From CBDCWA01 sp965223255 (lineage in GTDB: Bacteria; Pseudomonadota; Alphaproteobacteria; Rhizobiales; Hyphomicrobiaceae), in the NCBI GenBank assembly GCA_965223255.1, contig CBDCWA010000004.1, positions 310,001-374,000 of the forward strand: a stretch of 64,000 nucleotides of DNA, in the 5' to 3' direction. Positions 7,937 to 16,527 of the stretch are shown here, piece by piece (the stretch's first letter is position 1; each line of letters opens with the position of its first letter). The position numbers were made by a program, and so were the translations under genes. The notes under the pieces are model-generated. The model did no database searches. It saw only the letters and a list, made by a program, of their open reading frames with translations, and was not told where the DNA came from.

Positions 7937-9100
7937 ATGACCACCCTTAGTACTCTCAGCAAACGGTCCCGGCCAAAATTGGGTGCATATTTCGCGTCAA
8001 TTTTTGCCTACGCGCCGGCTTGTGCACTAGCAATCCTCGGCACAGCGTTTGTGTTGGTTGCAACTGCCGGATTGACCATAGCACAGGGCAAAAAGATATC
8101 GATAATTATGCCTGCGGTTATTGTTGCAGAACCAAACCAAAGCACCCCCCTTGCCATTCAACTCTTACCCGCCGACTTGGCGCCGGCCCAAAGTTTCATC
8201 CGCATCACCGGCCTTCCAAAGACCATCAAATTATCCCATGGTTACAATATTTCACCAGGCGCCTGGGCAGTGTCACTGAAAGCCCTGCGCAACCTACGTG
8301 TCACGGCACCGGCCGCCGCGGTCGGCAATACGACCATTTCGGTGTCGCTTGTCAGCCTGGAAGGTAAGACGCTTCTTGCTGCCAACTCAAAGCTGGTGAT
8401 CGCGCCGGCATGGCTTGTCACCCAAGACGAGTCAACCAGGGCGAAACGTAAAATAGCCTCACCCGCCCTCCAACAGCCGCCATCGAAAAAACCACCGCCA
8501 ACCGCCGCACCACCGGCACGTAAGCCTGCTGCCCGGAAGCCGAAGCCGAAGCGGCTGGACACCCCGCGCGAGCAAAAAAATGCCGCTTGGCAAACCACAC
8601 CTAAGGCCCCTGTGGCCAAGACCAAGCCAAAGCCTCCCGTGGCAAAGGCCAAGCCAAAGCCCCCTGTCGCCAAGGCCAAGCCAAGAACGCCGCCTACCAA
8701 GACCAAACCAAAAACCCAGCCGGCCAAGACCAAGCAAGAGCCGGCCAGCACGCCTGCAAATACCGGTAGCACGCCGGCCGAACGGATTCCGCCACGGCCA
8801 AAAATTGCATTGTCGCCAGCCAATACCGCCCGCGCGAAAAAGCTGGTCGAGCGCGGCGCGCGCTATATGAAACATCTGAACGTCACGATTGCGCGACAGT
8901 TTTTCCAACGAGCCGCCCAGCTGCGTTATCCTCCCGCCGCCATCATGTTAGGCCAGACATACGATCCTATCGAACTCGGCAAAATAACTGTACCAGGAGT
9001 GGCACCCAATATTCGTGAAGCTCGGCGATGGTATAGGCTTGCCAAAGAGCTTGGATCACCCGAAGCAGATGCAAAACTGGCCCGGCTACGGCTCCGTTAG
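7937..9100 (+). CDS. membrane-anchored Sel1-like repeat protein with Lys-Pro linker
   Basis: The N-terminus (ATG at 7937) has one hydrophobic segment at about residues 18-48, which would anchor the protein with its bulk in the periplasm. A beta-rich region of about 130 residues follows. Then comes a 100-residue linker of Lys, Pro and Ala with degenerate repeats such as AKAKPKPPV. The C-terminal 70 residues (RYMKHLNVTIARQFFQRAAQ, then EARRWYRLAKELGSPEA) look like Sel1/TPR helices. In-frame starts at 7859, 7901 and 7907 are alternatives. It lies 120 bases before a TAXI-type binding protein on the same strand and may share its transcript. Function is unknown; a periplasm-spanning or adaptor role is a guess. 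Confidence 0.7.
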   Translation: MTTLSTLSKRSRPKLGAYFASIFAYAPACALAILGTAFVLVATAGLTIAQGKKISIIMPAVIVAEPNQSTPLAIQLLPADLAPAQSFIRITGLPKTIKLSHGYNISPGAWAVSLKALRNLRVTAPAAAVGNTTISVSLVSLEGKTLLAANSKLVIAPAWLVTQDESTRAKRKIASPALQQPPSKKPPPTAAPPARKPAARKPKPKRLDTPREQKNAAWQTTPKAPVAKTKPKPPVAKAKPKPPVAKAKPRTPPTKTKPKTQPAKTKQEPASTPANTGSTPAERIPPRPKIALSPANTARAKKLVERGARYMKHLNVTIARQFFQRAAQLRYPPAAIMLGQTYDPIELGKITVPGVAPNIREARRWYRLAKELGSPEADAKLARLRLR

Positions 9101-9220
9101 TAGAACACCTCGGCATAATCCCAAGGAACCGCAAAAACTTTCATGTCCAAAATCATCAGTAAAGATGCTATGCCAAAAGCCAGTTCGTCCAACACAGTGG
9201 ACTTCTTAGTGGAACAATAA

Positions 9221-10384
9221 ATGGTCACTCATCGTTGCAACAGTGGGATTTGGCTGCTCAACCCACTCGGTTTATTTCTAGCCATTGCGGTATTTACTTT
9301 CACCGCGTTGCTCTCGCCATCATCGGCACAAACGACACGTGCCCCCACCGCTGCGGCAAGTGGGGAATCGGGCAATGTCGCACGTCGCAACAAGTGGACA
9401 CTAGGTCTTGCTACGGGATCGCCCGAAGGCACCTTGTTGCGATTTGGCGCTGAAATTTCTCGCAATCTCAATGAAGAAGGCTCCCTGCGCATACTTGCCG
9501 TTGTTACCCGCGGCGCTGCTGACAACATCAAGGATCTGCTCTACCTCAAGGGCATCGACGTTGCGATCACACACACCGATGTTTTCGAACATTTTCGCAA
9601 TGTCGAGAAAATCAGAAACCTCAACAAGCGCATCCAGTACGTGTCGAGCATGTACACATCGGAATTACACTTGGTGGTTCGCCCAGAAATTCGCACAATC
9701 AGCGACCTGGAAGGCCGACGTGTCAGCCTTCACAACAAGGGCGCTGGTGCTGCCATCAGCGGGCCGATCATATTCAAGCGGCTAGGGGTGAAGATCCGCC
9801 CCGTCTACATCAATAACGCCATTGCGCTGGAAAAAATGAAAACCGGCGAGGTCGCAGCCGTTCTACACGACGGAGGCAAACCAAACGGCCTCCTGGCCAA
9901 CTTTAAAAATGACGCCGGCTTCAAAATTCTGCCGATACCCTTCGACCGCTTCGACGACTTTTATGTCCCCTCACAACTTATGCACAGCGATTATCCCAAT
10001 CTCATCCGTCCCGATGATCGCATTGAAACAATCGCCGTGCCAGCGGTGCTGGTGGTCTACAACTGGCCAAAGACCAGCAAGCGATTCCGACGCGTTGCGC
10101 GCTTCATAGACCGCTATTTCGAACGCTTCGACAACTTCAAAAGTGCCCCGTATCATACCAAATGGCGCGGCGTAAACCTGGCGGCTCGGTTGCCGGGCTG
10201 GAAGCGCTATTGGTATGCTGAGCAAAAGGTCAAACAGCTGCAGTCCAAGACGGCCAAGGAGCGCATCGACTTGCGCTTTGCACGCGAGCAGGTTCGTCGT
10301 GCGGCACCGGGCAATCGCGCATTTCAGGACAAACTGTTTAAGCAATTCCTGGAATGGGCAAAGACAAGGAAACGCCGACGCTGA
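9221..10384 (+). CDS. TAXI-family TRAP-type solute-binding protein
   Basis: Periplasmic binding protein of the TAXI group. A signal peptide is visible at residues 12-37 (hydrophobic run ending PSSAQ). The mature part begins KWTLGLATGSPEGTLLRFGA, typical of TAXI proteins, and continues with GIDVAITHTDVF and ISDLEGRRVSLHNKGAGAA. The last 50 residues are strongly basic, ending KTRKRRR. No TRAP membrane subunit lies nearby, so this is an orphan binding protein. Its upstream neighbour is the Sel1 membrane protein. Ligand is unknown; TAXI proteins often bind glutamate or other small acids. It may act as a sensor rather than in transport, which is inference. Confidence 0.82.
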   Translation: MVTHRCNSGIWLLNPLGLFLAIAVFTFTALLSPSSAQTTRAPTAAASGESGNVARRNKWTLGLATGSPEGTLLRFGAEISRNLNEEGSLRILAVVTRGAADNIKDLLYLKGIDVAITHTDVFEHFRNVEKIRNLNKRIQYVSSMYTSELHLVVRPEIRTISDLEGRRVSLHNKGAGAAISGPIIFKRLGVKIRPVYINNAIALEKMKTGEVAAVLHDGGKPNGLLANFKNDAGFKILPIPFDRFDDFYVPSQLMHSDYPNLIRPDDRIETIAVPAVLVVYNWPKTSKRFRRVARFIDRYFERFDNFKSAPYHTKWRGVNLAARLPGWKRYWYAEQKVKQLQSKTAKERIDLRFAREQVRRAAPGNRAFQDKLFKQFLEWAKTRKRRR

Positions 10385-10433
10385 CCGGGGTTGCATCACC
10401 GCATTGATACGAGCTCCCGGCAGACACGCCCGT

Positions 10434-10787
10434 TCACTCTTGATCGCAACCAGTTGACGTCAAGCGATTGGCTTCCGGCATATGCGCGCCAGTCCAGCGT
10501 CCATAACGCCAGGGGCACAACAGGTAGCGCTCGCCGCGAATATCCGGCACTGGATCATAGCCAGCTGTCCCGAGCGGGCGACATCGCGATAACCTTGAGA
10601 GCGTCAACCACAATCCCCGCCACGCTCCGTTTCGATCAATGGACTGAAGCGCATACTCCGAGCAGGTCGGCAAGTGCCTGCACTGCCAACCGACAAACGG
10701 CTTCAGCGTCCATCGATAAACATAGATGGGAAATTTGAGGACCAACTGAGCGGCTGATCGCAAAACTTGCTGCACATCAATACGCAT
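10434..10787 (-). CDS. yidD: membrane protein insertion efficiency factor YidD
   Basis: Small membrane-associated protein thought to help YidC insert inner-membrane proteins. It has the family hallmark LKPFVGWQCRHLPTCSEYA, with cysteines at 36 and 42. A third cysteine follows in SRCRPLGTAGYDPVP. The N-terminal amphipathic/hydrophobic segment is also present. At 117 residues it is slightly longer than the usual 70-110 because of a C-terminal tail. It stands 56 bases downstream of the IscU-like gene on the same strand, so the two are probably cotranscribed. Confidence 0.93.
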   Translation of the reverse strand: MRIDVQQVLRSAAQLVLKFPIYVYRWTLKPFVGWQCRHLPTCSEYALQSIDRNGAWRGLWLTLSRLSRCRPLGTAGYDPVPDIRGERYLLCPWRYGRWTGAHMPEANRLTSTGCDQE

Positions 10788-10843
10788 TGCATCTTGATCG
10801 GTGCCAAAAGGGCACCAACGTCTTCACAATGGCCAGATAGGGC

Positions 10844-11311
10844 TTAGGACACTTCTACCACGGCACTCTGGCCGGACTCTGCCGCAGCAAGCTCATCAAG
10901 CGCGCGGACGACCGCATCAAACACCAACATCGTTGATGCGTGCCGCGCCTTATAATCCTTGACCGGTTGCAGGACCGCAAGGTCCGCCCACCGGCCCTCC
11001 GGCGGCGAGCCGTCGGCCTTCAACATATCCCGCATGGTCTTAGCCAAAGCTCTGAGTTCTTCGCAGCGTGAGCCAACGATTTCGCGCCCCACCACGGATG
11101 CTGCGGCCTGCCCGAGCAGGCAAGCCTTTACGGTCTGGCCGAAGTCGATGACTTTGCCCTCCTCGATCAGCAAATCGACGGCAATCGTCGAACCACACAA
11201 TTTGGAATGTGCCGTTGCTGATACACTTGGATTGGCGAGGCGTTGGGTACGCGCGATATCCGCCGCCAACTCAAGGATCCGCGAATTGTATATTTCGTTC
11301 AGACTACTCAT
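10844..11311 (-). CDS. IscU/NifU-like iron-sulfur scaffold family protein
   Basis: A 155-residue member of the IscU/NifU N-terminal superfamily. Two of the usual cluster ligands are visible: Cys39 (HSKLCGSTIAVDL) and Cys64 (VKACLLGQAAAS). The third position, normally Cys in HCS near the C-terminus, reads ARHAST here, so the classical three-Cys site is incomplete. The open frame runs well beyond the ATG at 11311, but MSSLNEIYNSRILELAADI is the conserved start. It is divergent from folE and upstream of yidD. Because of the missing ligand, calling it a functional scaffold is uncertain; an accessory role in Fe-S assembly is as likely. Confidence 0.82.
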   Translation of the reverse strand: MSSLNEIYNSRILELAADIARTQRLANPSVSATAHSKLCGSTIAVDLLIEEGKVIDFGQTVKACLLGQAAASVVGREIVGSRCEELRALAKTMRDMLKADGSPPEGRWADLAVLQPVKDYKARHASTMLVFDAVVRALDELAAAESGQSAVVEVS

Positions 11312-11384
11312 CGCTGTTCCGCGTATTTTTTGCATCTCAGGCTCGTACGTGATGTAATACGCAATGCTGGGCCTTGCGACCACT

Positions 11385-11399
11385 GAATTGTGACAATTC
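11385..11399. promoter_or_regulatory. palindrome between IscU-like gene and folE
   Basis: GAATTG-TGA-CAATTC is a perfect dyad (6-bp arms, 3-bp spacer) inside the 141-base divergent control region. It has the size of a dimer-binding operator. No known factor is recognised. Confidence 0.35.
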
Positions 11400-11452
11400 G
11401 CACCTGACACCCGATAAAACCAGCAATCCAGCGATCTTCCGGAGACTTTTTT

Positions 11453-12073
11453 GTGACAGATACCCTGCCAACGCGCGTCCCCGACCCAGCCACCCCGCGC
11501 ACCCAACGCCCGACCCGCAGCGAAGCGGAGGCAGCGGTACGCGTCCTGCTGGCCTGGAGCGGCGATGATCCCGATCGCCCGGGCCTCAATGAAACGCCAC
11601 AACGCGTGGTTGAATCGTATGATGAATACTTCTCGGGCTACGCCGAGGACCCCATCGCCACCTTGCAGAGCGCCATTCTGGAAGATGTCGGGGCATTTGA
11701 CGATGTCGTCATGGTCAAGCACATCCGCTTCTTCAGCCATTGCGAGCATCATTTGGCACCTTTTTCAGGCGTCGCCCATGTCGCGTATTGCCCGGACAAA
11801 CATGTGACCGGCATCGCCCGGATTGCACGTCTGGTCGACATTTTCGCGCGCCGCCTGACGACACAGGAGGCCTTGACTGAAAACGTGCTGCAGGCCTTGG
11901 ACCGTGCTCTGCAACCACAAGGAAGCGCGATAATGGTCAAAGCGGCTCATGACTGCATGCGCGCGCGCAGTGTCCAGCAAACCGAAGCGGAAATCGTGAC
12001 CACCAAATTCAGCGGTAGCTTTAAAGAGCAATCCGATCTTCAAAGACGCTTCCTTGATATGATCGCCAAATAA
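11453..12073 (+). CDS. folE: GTP cyclohydrolase I
   Basis: Zinc enzyme that converts GTP to 7,8-dihydroneopterin triphosphate, the first step of both folate and queuosine synthesis. The zinc site is visible at Cys97 and the histidines that follow (SHCEHHLAPFSG), with another Cys in AAHDCMRARS. At 206 residues it matches the type IA family. It starts with GTG at 11453, eight bases after a GGAG. The order IscU-like / folE / hisI / patatin on this segment is compact. It supplies the QueD substrate for the queuosine genes and feeds FolP, both in this window. Confidence 0.96.
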   Translation: MTDTLPTRVPDPATPRTQRPTRSEAEAAVRVLLAWSGDDPDRPGLNETPQRVVESYDEYFSGYAEDPIATLQSAILEDVGAFDDVVMVKHIRFFSHCEHHLAPFSGVAHVAYCPDKHVTGIARIARLVDIFARRLTTQEALTENVLQALDRALQPQGSAIMVKAAHDCMRARSVQQTEAEIVTTKFSGSFKEQSDLQRRFLDMIAK

Positions 12074-12181
12074 TCACCTGGGTGTTACGGCGTAGCTGCC
12101 AATTGGGCGCCATCGCCCCGACATCGAACCAGCCGGCAGCACCGGTGAGCACTTTGTTTCTTAGCCGCAATAGAGCCTTCC

Positions 12182-12625
12182 ATGACCGCAGACCAACCGC
12201 GTTTTCCGTCACCAGCTACATCTCCGGAGATCGAGACGACAACCACGTTCACGCCAAAATTCGACGCCCAAGGCCTCATTCCTGCGATTGCAACCGATGC
12301 CGGGTCCGGCAGCGTCTTAATGTTTGCATGGATGAATGCCGAGGCTTTGACCAAAACCATTGCGACCGGCAAGGCGCATTTTTGGAGCCGATCGCGCAAG
12401 AAGTTATGGCTAAAGGGCGAGGACAGCGGCAATCTGTTGGAAGTGACGGAGATTCGCACCGATTGCGATCAAGATGTCCTCTGGTTATCCGTCAATGTTC
12501 TGGGCCCCGGCAACGCCTGCCACACCGGCGAGCGCTCATGCTTCTATCGCGTCATCACACAAAGCTCTCTTAAGAGCGGCGAACCTCTAAGGCTTGAGCG
12601 CATACCCGACGCTGAGCTTAACTAA
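12182..12625 (+). CDS. hisI: phosphoribosyl-AMP cyclohydrolase
   Basis: Third step of histidine synthesis: opens the purine ring of phosphoribosyl-AMP. The family block VLMFAWMNAEALTKTIATG is present, followed by HFWSRSRKKLW. The Zn/Mg-binding TDCDQD and GNACHTGERSCFY motifs complete the active site. It is a monofunctional form of 147 residues without the HisE domain. The first 25 residues are poorly conserved Ser/Thr-rich sequence. It lies 108 bases after folE on the same strand. No other his gene is in the window, as is common when hisI is detached. Confidence 0.95.
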   Translation: MTADQPRFPSPATSPEIETTTTFTPKFDAQGLIPAIATDAGSGSVLMFAWMNAEALTKTIATGKAHFWSRSRKKLWLKGEDSGNLLEVTEIRTDCDQDVLWLSVNVLGPGNACHTGERSCFYRVITQSSLKSGEPLRLERIPDAELN

Positions 12626-12857
12626 AATACAAACGATCTGACGACAGCGATCGCCATAACATTTAGGGCGTTGTAAATTGGCCGCCATCGCCTATTGCTT
12701 GCGGCGCTTTGCATCAACGTCTTTGTGAATCAGGGTATACTGACGCCCATCGTTAAAAAGCGTCCTTTTAATTGCCCATACCACCATTCTGCAAAGTCAC
12801 CGGCCGCCTTTGCACGCGAAATGTCGGTTGCGCGTGGAACCGGAGAAGGACTGAGAT

Positions 12858-13823
12858 ATGGATGATACGAAAGTCGGCTTAGCGCTCGGCGGCGGTGCTG
12901 CGCGCGGTTGGGCGCATATCGGTGTCATCCGCGCCTTAAATGATTCAGGCATCAATCCCGACGTCATTGCCGGCACATCGATCGGAGCGGTTGTGGGTGG
13001 TTGTCATGCAGCCGACGAACTTGATGCGGTAGAGGATTTTGCCCGTGGTCTGACCCGTCGCCGCGTCTTCGGTTATCTCGATTTCAACCTTGCCGGGACT
13101 GGCCTGATCAGCGGCCAGCGTCTGTGCAAGGAACTCGCCAGCAAGCTCGGCGAGATGCACATAGAAGACCTAGACATTGCCTTCACAGCCATCGCGACGG
13201 AGATCGGCACCGGCCACGAGTTATGGCTGTCACGCGGCCGCCTTGTCGATGCGATTCGCGCCTCCTACGCCTTGCCTGGAATTTTTCGGCCGGTATCCAT
13301 CAACGGGCGTTGGTTGTTCGACGGTGCCTTGGTCAATCCCATTCCAGTCACCGTGTGCAGGGCACTTGGCGCGCGCTACGTGATTGCAGTTAATCTTAAT
13401 GCGGATATGTACGGACGCGGCACTGTCATTCCCAATCTCTCAGCCACCGATGAGCAACCGCCTGCGACCGAAGTTGCCAAGTTTGCCCCTGAAAGCAAAC
13501 CGAACCGCAGCGCTGTCAATCTTTTGAAGCGCCAATTTTTCGGCAGTTCGGAAAGCGTGCCTGGCATCTCGCGCGTCATGATCGATGCCTTCAACATCGT
13601 ACAAGATCGCATTGCACGCTCACGCTTGGCCGGGGACCCGCCGGACGCCATCATCAACCCAATGTTGGCAGGCTTTAGCCCGTTCGATTTCCATCGCGCC
13701 GATAAATTGATTGAGCACGGCTATCGCGCAACGATGCGTGAGATCGAAAATATCCGCTACCGCATGCAGCTGCGCGAACAACTCAGTCCGGATATGGATA
13801 TCACGCAAGCAGAAGTCGTCTGA
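12858..13823 (+). CDS. patatin-like phospholipase (RssA type)
   Basis: Predicted serine lipase with a Ser-Asp dyad. The oxyanion loop GGGAARG is at residues 11-17, the nucleophile elbow GTSIG at 39-43 with Ser41, and the Asp of DGALVNP lies near residue 155. Length (321) suits the bacterial patatin-like RssA/YchK group. GGAGAAGGAC ahead of the ATG is a good ribosome site. No signal peptide or membrane segment is seen, so it is probably cytosolic. It follows hisI after 232 bases that contain nothing recognisable. Substrate is unknown. Confidence 0.9.
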   Translation: MDDTKVGLALGGGAARGWAHIGVIRALNDSGINPDVIAGTSIGAVVGGCHAADELDAVEDFARGLTRRRVFGYLDFNLAGTGLISGQRLCKELASKLGEMHIEDLDIAFTAIATEIGTGHELWLSRGRLVDAIRASYALPGIFRPVSINGRWLFDGALVNPIPVTVCRALGARYVIAVNLNADMYGRGTVIPNLSATDEQPPATEVAKFAPESKPNRSAVNLLKRQFFGSSESVPGISRVMIDAFNIVQDRIARSRLAGDPPDAIINPMLAGFSPFDFHRADKLIEHGYRATMREIENIRYRMQLREQLSPDMDITQAEVV

Positions 13824-13865
13824 CAAACGTCCAAGGATCTTGACGCCACGTCCAACCTTTTGCTG

Positions 13866-15215
13866 TCAACGATCAGCGGCCAGCGTAACGGCCTCGACAA
13901 TCTCGGTGACGACCCCACTGACCAGCGCTTCGTTATCACCTTCAGCCATGACTCGAATAACCGGTTCCGTGCCGGACGGACGAATTACCAGGCGGCCGCT
14001 GTCGCCAAGTTTTTCTTTACCCGCATTGATTGCCTTCACCACCGCTTGATCTTCCAGCGGCGCTCCTGATTTATAGCGTACGTTTTGCAGGATTTGCGGC
14101 AACGCTACAAACTTCGCACACACTTCGCTCACCGGACGACCAGTCTGCACAACCACTGCCAGGATTTGCAGTGCCGAGACCAGACCATCACCAGTTGTCG
14201 TAAAGTCGGAAAGCACCATATGCCCCGACTGTTCGCCGCCGACATTATAGCCGTGCTTGCGCATGTGCTCGACCACATAGCGATCGCCAACCGGCGTTCT
14301 GACAAGCCCCAGCCCTTTGTCCCGCAAGAACCGTTCCAGGCCGAGATTTGACATGACCGTCGCCACGATCCCGCCGGCCGTAAGCTTTCCCCGCCGATGC
14401 CAACTTTCGGCGATCACCGCCATGATCTGATCACCGTCGACCGTCGTGCCATTCTCATCGACAATGACCATTCTGTCAGCATCGCCGTCGAGCGCAATAC
14501 CAACATCGGCGCGTCTCTCTTTGACCTTCGCCGCCAATGCCGCTGGCGACGTCGATCCACATTCGGCATTGATATTGCGCCCATTCGGTTCAACACCGAT
14601 ACCGATAACTTCCGCACCCAATTCCCACAGCGCTTGTGGTGCCACTTTGTATCCTGCCCCATGCGCACAATCGATCACGATTCGCAGGCCATCAAAGCGT
14701 AAATCACGCGGCAATGTCCGTTTGGCAAATTCGATATAGCGCTCCTGCGCGCTCTCAACGCGCGTCGCACGGCCAATTCGCTCCGGAGCAACCAACAAGG
14801 CATCAGATTTGGCGTCGATCAGCGCTTCAATCTCTTCTTCAGCAGCATCCGACAATTTATAACCGTCAGGATCGAAGAGTTTTATACCGTTGTCTTGGAA
14901 AACGTTATGCGAAGCCGAGATCATAACGCCGAGATCGGCACGCAACGATTTCGTCAACATGGCAACGGCAGGCGTGGGCATCGGGCCAAGAATAAAAACA
15001 TCCATACCCACGGCTGTAAAACCCGATACCAAAGCTGATTCGATCATATAACCGGATAGACGTGTGTCCTTGCCGATCACCACCCGCGCGCGGTGGCCAC
15101 CGTTGGAGAACGTTTTTCCAGCCGCCATACCGACCTTGAGCGCCACTTCCGACGTCATCGGATAGCGGTTTGACTGGCCTCTGATCCCATCGGTTCCAAA
15201 GTATTGACGCTTCAT
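13866..15215 (-). CDS. glmM: phosphoglucosamine mutase
   Basis: Interconverts glucosamine-6-phosphate and glucosamine-1-phosphate on the way to UDP-GlcNAc, peptidoglycan and LPS. The start MKRQYFGTDGIRGQ is diagnostic. The phosphoserine loop ISASHN places the catalytic Ser at 102. The metal loop appears as DGDADR, and RPSGTEP closes the sugar-phosphate site. It is 449 residues long. I use the ATG at 15215, nine bases after AGGA; a TTG three codons upstream is an alternative. In many alphaproteobacteria glmM follows ftsH-folP, but here it is separated from them by about 14 kb. Confidence 0.96.
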   Translation of the reverse strand: MKRQYFGTDGIRGQSNRYPMTSEVALKVGMAAGKTFSNGGHRARVVIGKDTRLSGYMIESALVSGFTAVGMDVFILGPMPTPAVAMLTKSLRADLGVMISASHNVFQDNGIKLFDPDGYKLSDAAEEEIEALIDAKSDALLVAPERIGRATRVESAQERYIEFAKRTLPRDLRFDGLRIVIDCAHGAGYKVAPQALWELGAEVIGIGVEPNGRNINAECGSTSPAALAAKVKERRADVGIALDGDADRMVIVDENGTTVDGDQIMAVIAESWHRRGKLTAGGIVATVMSNLGLERFLRDKGLGLVRTPVGDRYVVEHMRKHGYNVGGEQSGHMVLSDFTTTGDGLVSALQILAVVVQTGRPVSEVCAKFVALPQILQNVRYKSGAPLEDQAVVKAINAGKEKLGDSGRLVIRPSGTEPVIRVMAEGDNEALVSGVVTEIVEAVTLAADR

Positions 15216-15634
15216 AGCTTCCAATCCTGTAGAGTGACTGCGGCCCCCGCCGACCGATTAAGCGACAGGAACAAAACAGCCCAATTTCATACAACCGGCC
15301 AGTCCCGCTAAGTGCCGGAGTGCACCACTTCCACCCCGCACGGCGCTAGCTGCACCTTTTCGCCTGGCACGAGTATAAATTGTCAATTCAAAAAGACCGT
15401 TAACCTTCCTTGAGCCAAGAACAAACTGACGACTCGAAGCCGGCACGCTGCACCCGCGGACTAACACTTCTTGAGTGAAAAAACATCGTCAACAAATCTG
15501 CGCATTTGCCGTTAAGCGTCAATTGCGGAGGCCGCGGCGTTGAGCGCGACACCAGAATCGGCCCATATCGCCACATCGCAGGCATAATCCTGTAGCGTTA
15601 CTCCTGCAACCAAGTGTTTAGTTGAGGGCCACGC
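15216..15634. other. 419-bp intergenic region, glmM to parA-like gene
   Basis: Divergent region that should carry both promoters. I find no gene, strong dyad or terminator in it. GAGGGCC, a few bases before 15635, serves as the ribosome site of the ParA-like gene. Confidence 0.5.
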
Positions 15635-16519
15635 ATGTCACATTTTTTGGCGGTTGCAAACCGCAAAGGTGGTGTAGGCAAGTCTACCATCGCAGTGATG
15701 CTATCGCACGCATTCTCAGTACTGGGCTCCAAACGCGTGCTGCTAATCGATCTTGATTCCCAATGCAATGCCTCCCTCATACTGCTCGGCGGGCAAGGCT
15801 GGAGCCAAGCGCGACTTGCCGGCCAGACCATTGCCGACTACTTCTTCGATTACTTCGACGGCAACAATCCGACACCCAAAGAATATCTGCTCCACCGCGT
15901 CGGCGATGTTGAATTAGCTGGCGGCAAAAAGCCGGCGATTTCCTTGCTGCCCGGCTCGCTGCTGCTGGAGGACATTCAAGGCGAACTGTTTTTAAAGGAA
16001 TCCAATCAAGGCAATGATCCCGAGGTGATCGGCCAACGCGTTCAAGGCAAGCTCGAGCGTCTGCTGCGGCGATTTGGAAAGTCGCACGATCTGGTCATTC
16101 TCGACTGCCCGCCGGGCCTGTCCTTGGCGGCATTGGCAGCCTTACGCGTCGCCGATCGCGTCCTGGTACCCTTCCGACCCGATTATGTCTCTCAGCTCGC
16201 CGTCGATCGCGTCTCTCTTTTGATTGAGCAGAAGCGCAATATCGATGATGTGGAAAAAATCGCATTCGATCAGCGCCGCTATATTTGTCTGGCAAATTAC
16301 ATGCGTGGGCAGGGACGAGAACGAGTTCTCGTTGAGGATATATCGGTCAGTCACCCGATGCTTTTGACCCAGCTGCCGCAGCGCGAGGCAATCGCCAATG
16401 CCTTTGATTGGGAACCGCAGCCAAAATCGCTGGACCAGAAGTATGGTGAGGCGATGGAAGATTTGCGCAGACTGTATGAGGAATTGAGTCCAATGCTGCC
16501 GCTGCGACAGGCTGCTTAA
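15635..16519 (+). CDS. ParA/Soj-family ATPase, orphan
   Basis: Deviant Walker A ATPase. The motif KGGVGKST occupies residues 11-18, the A' loop reads LLIDLDSQCNAS, and Walker B is VILDCPPGL. This fits the ParA/Soj group used to position DNA or protein complexes on the nucleoid or membrane. There is no parB or parS-like partner beside it. The next gene, eight bases on, is an unknown protein that is probably its partner. At 294 residues it lacks an N-terminal helix-turn-helix, so it is not a plasmid-type ParA autoregulator. What it positions is unknown. Confidence 0.85.
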   Translation: MSHFLAVANRKGGVGKSTIAVMLSHAFSVLGSKRVLLIDLDSQCNASLILLGGQGWSQARLAGQTIADYFFDYFDGNNPTPKEYLLHRVGDVELAGGKKPAISLLPGSLLLEDIQGELFLKESNQGNDPEVIGQRVQGKLERLLRRFGKSHDLVILDCPPGLSLAALAALRVADRVLVPFRPDYVSQLAVDRVSLLIEQKRNIDDVEKIAFDQRRYICLANYMRGQGRERVLVEDISVSHPMLLTQLPQREAIANAFDWEPQPKSLDQKYGEAMEDLRRLYEELSPMLPLRQAA

Positions 16520-16527
16520 TTGATTGG

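Noticed and set aside
8580..8740. Tandem Lys-Pro-Ala repeat DNA as a possible CRISPR or satellite
   Set aside because: Repeats are degenerate, in frame and without unique spacers; they encode the linker of the Sel1 protein.
8242..8908. Gly/Leu-rich frames antisense to the Sel1 gene
   Set aside because: They mirror the Lys-Pro repeat linker and have no independent start signal.
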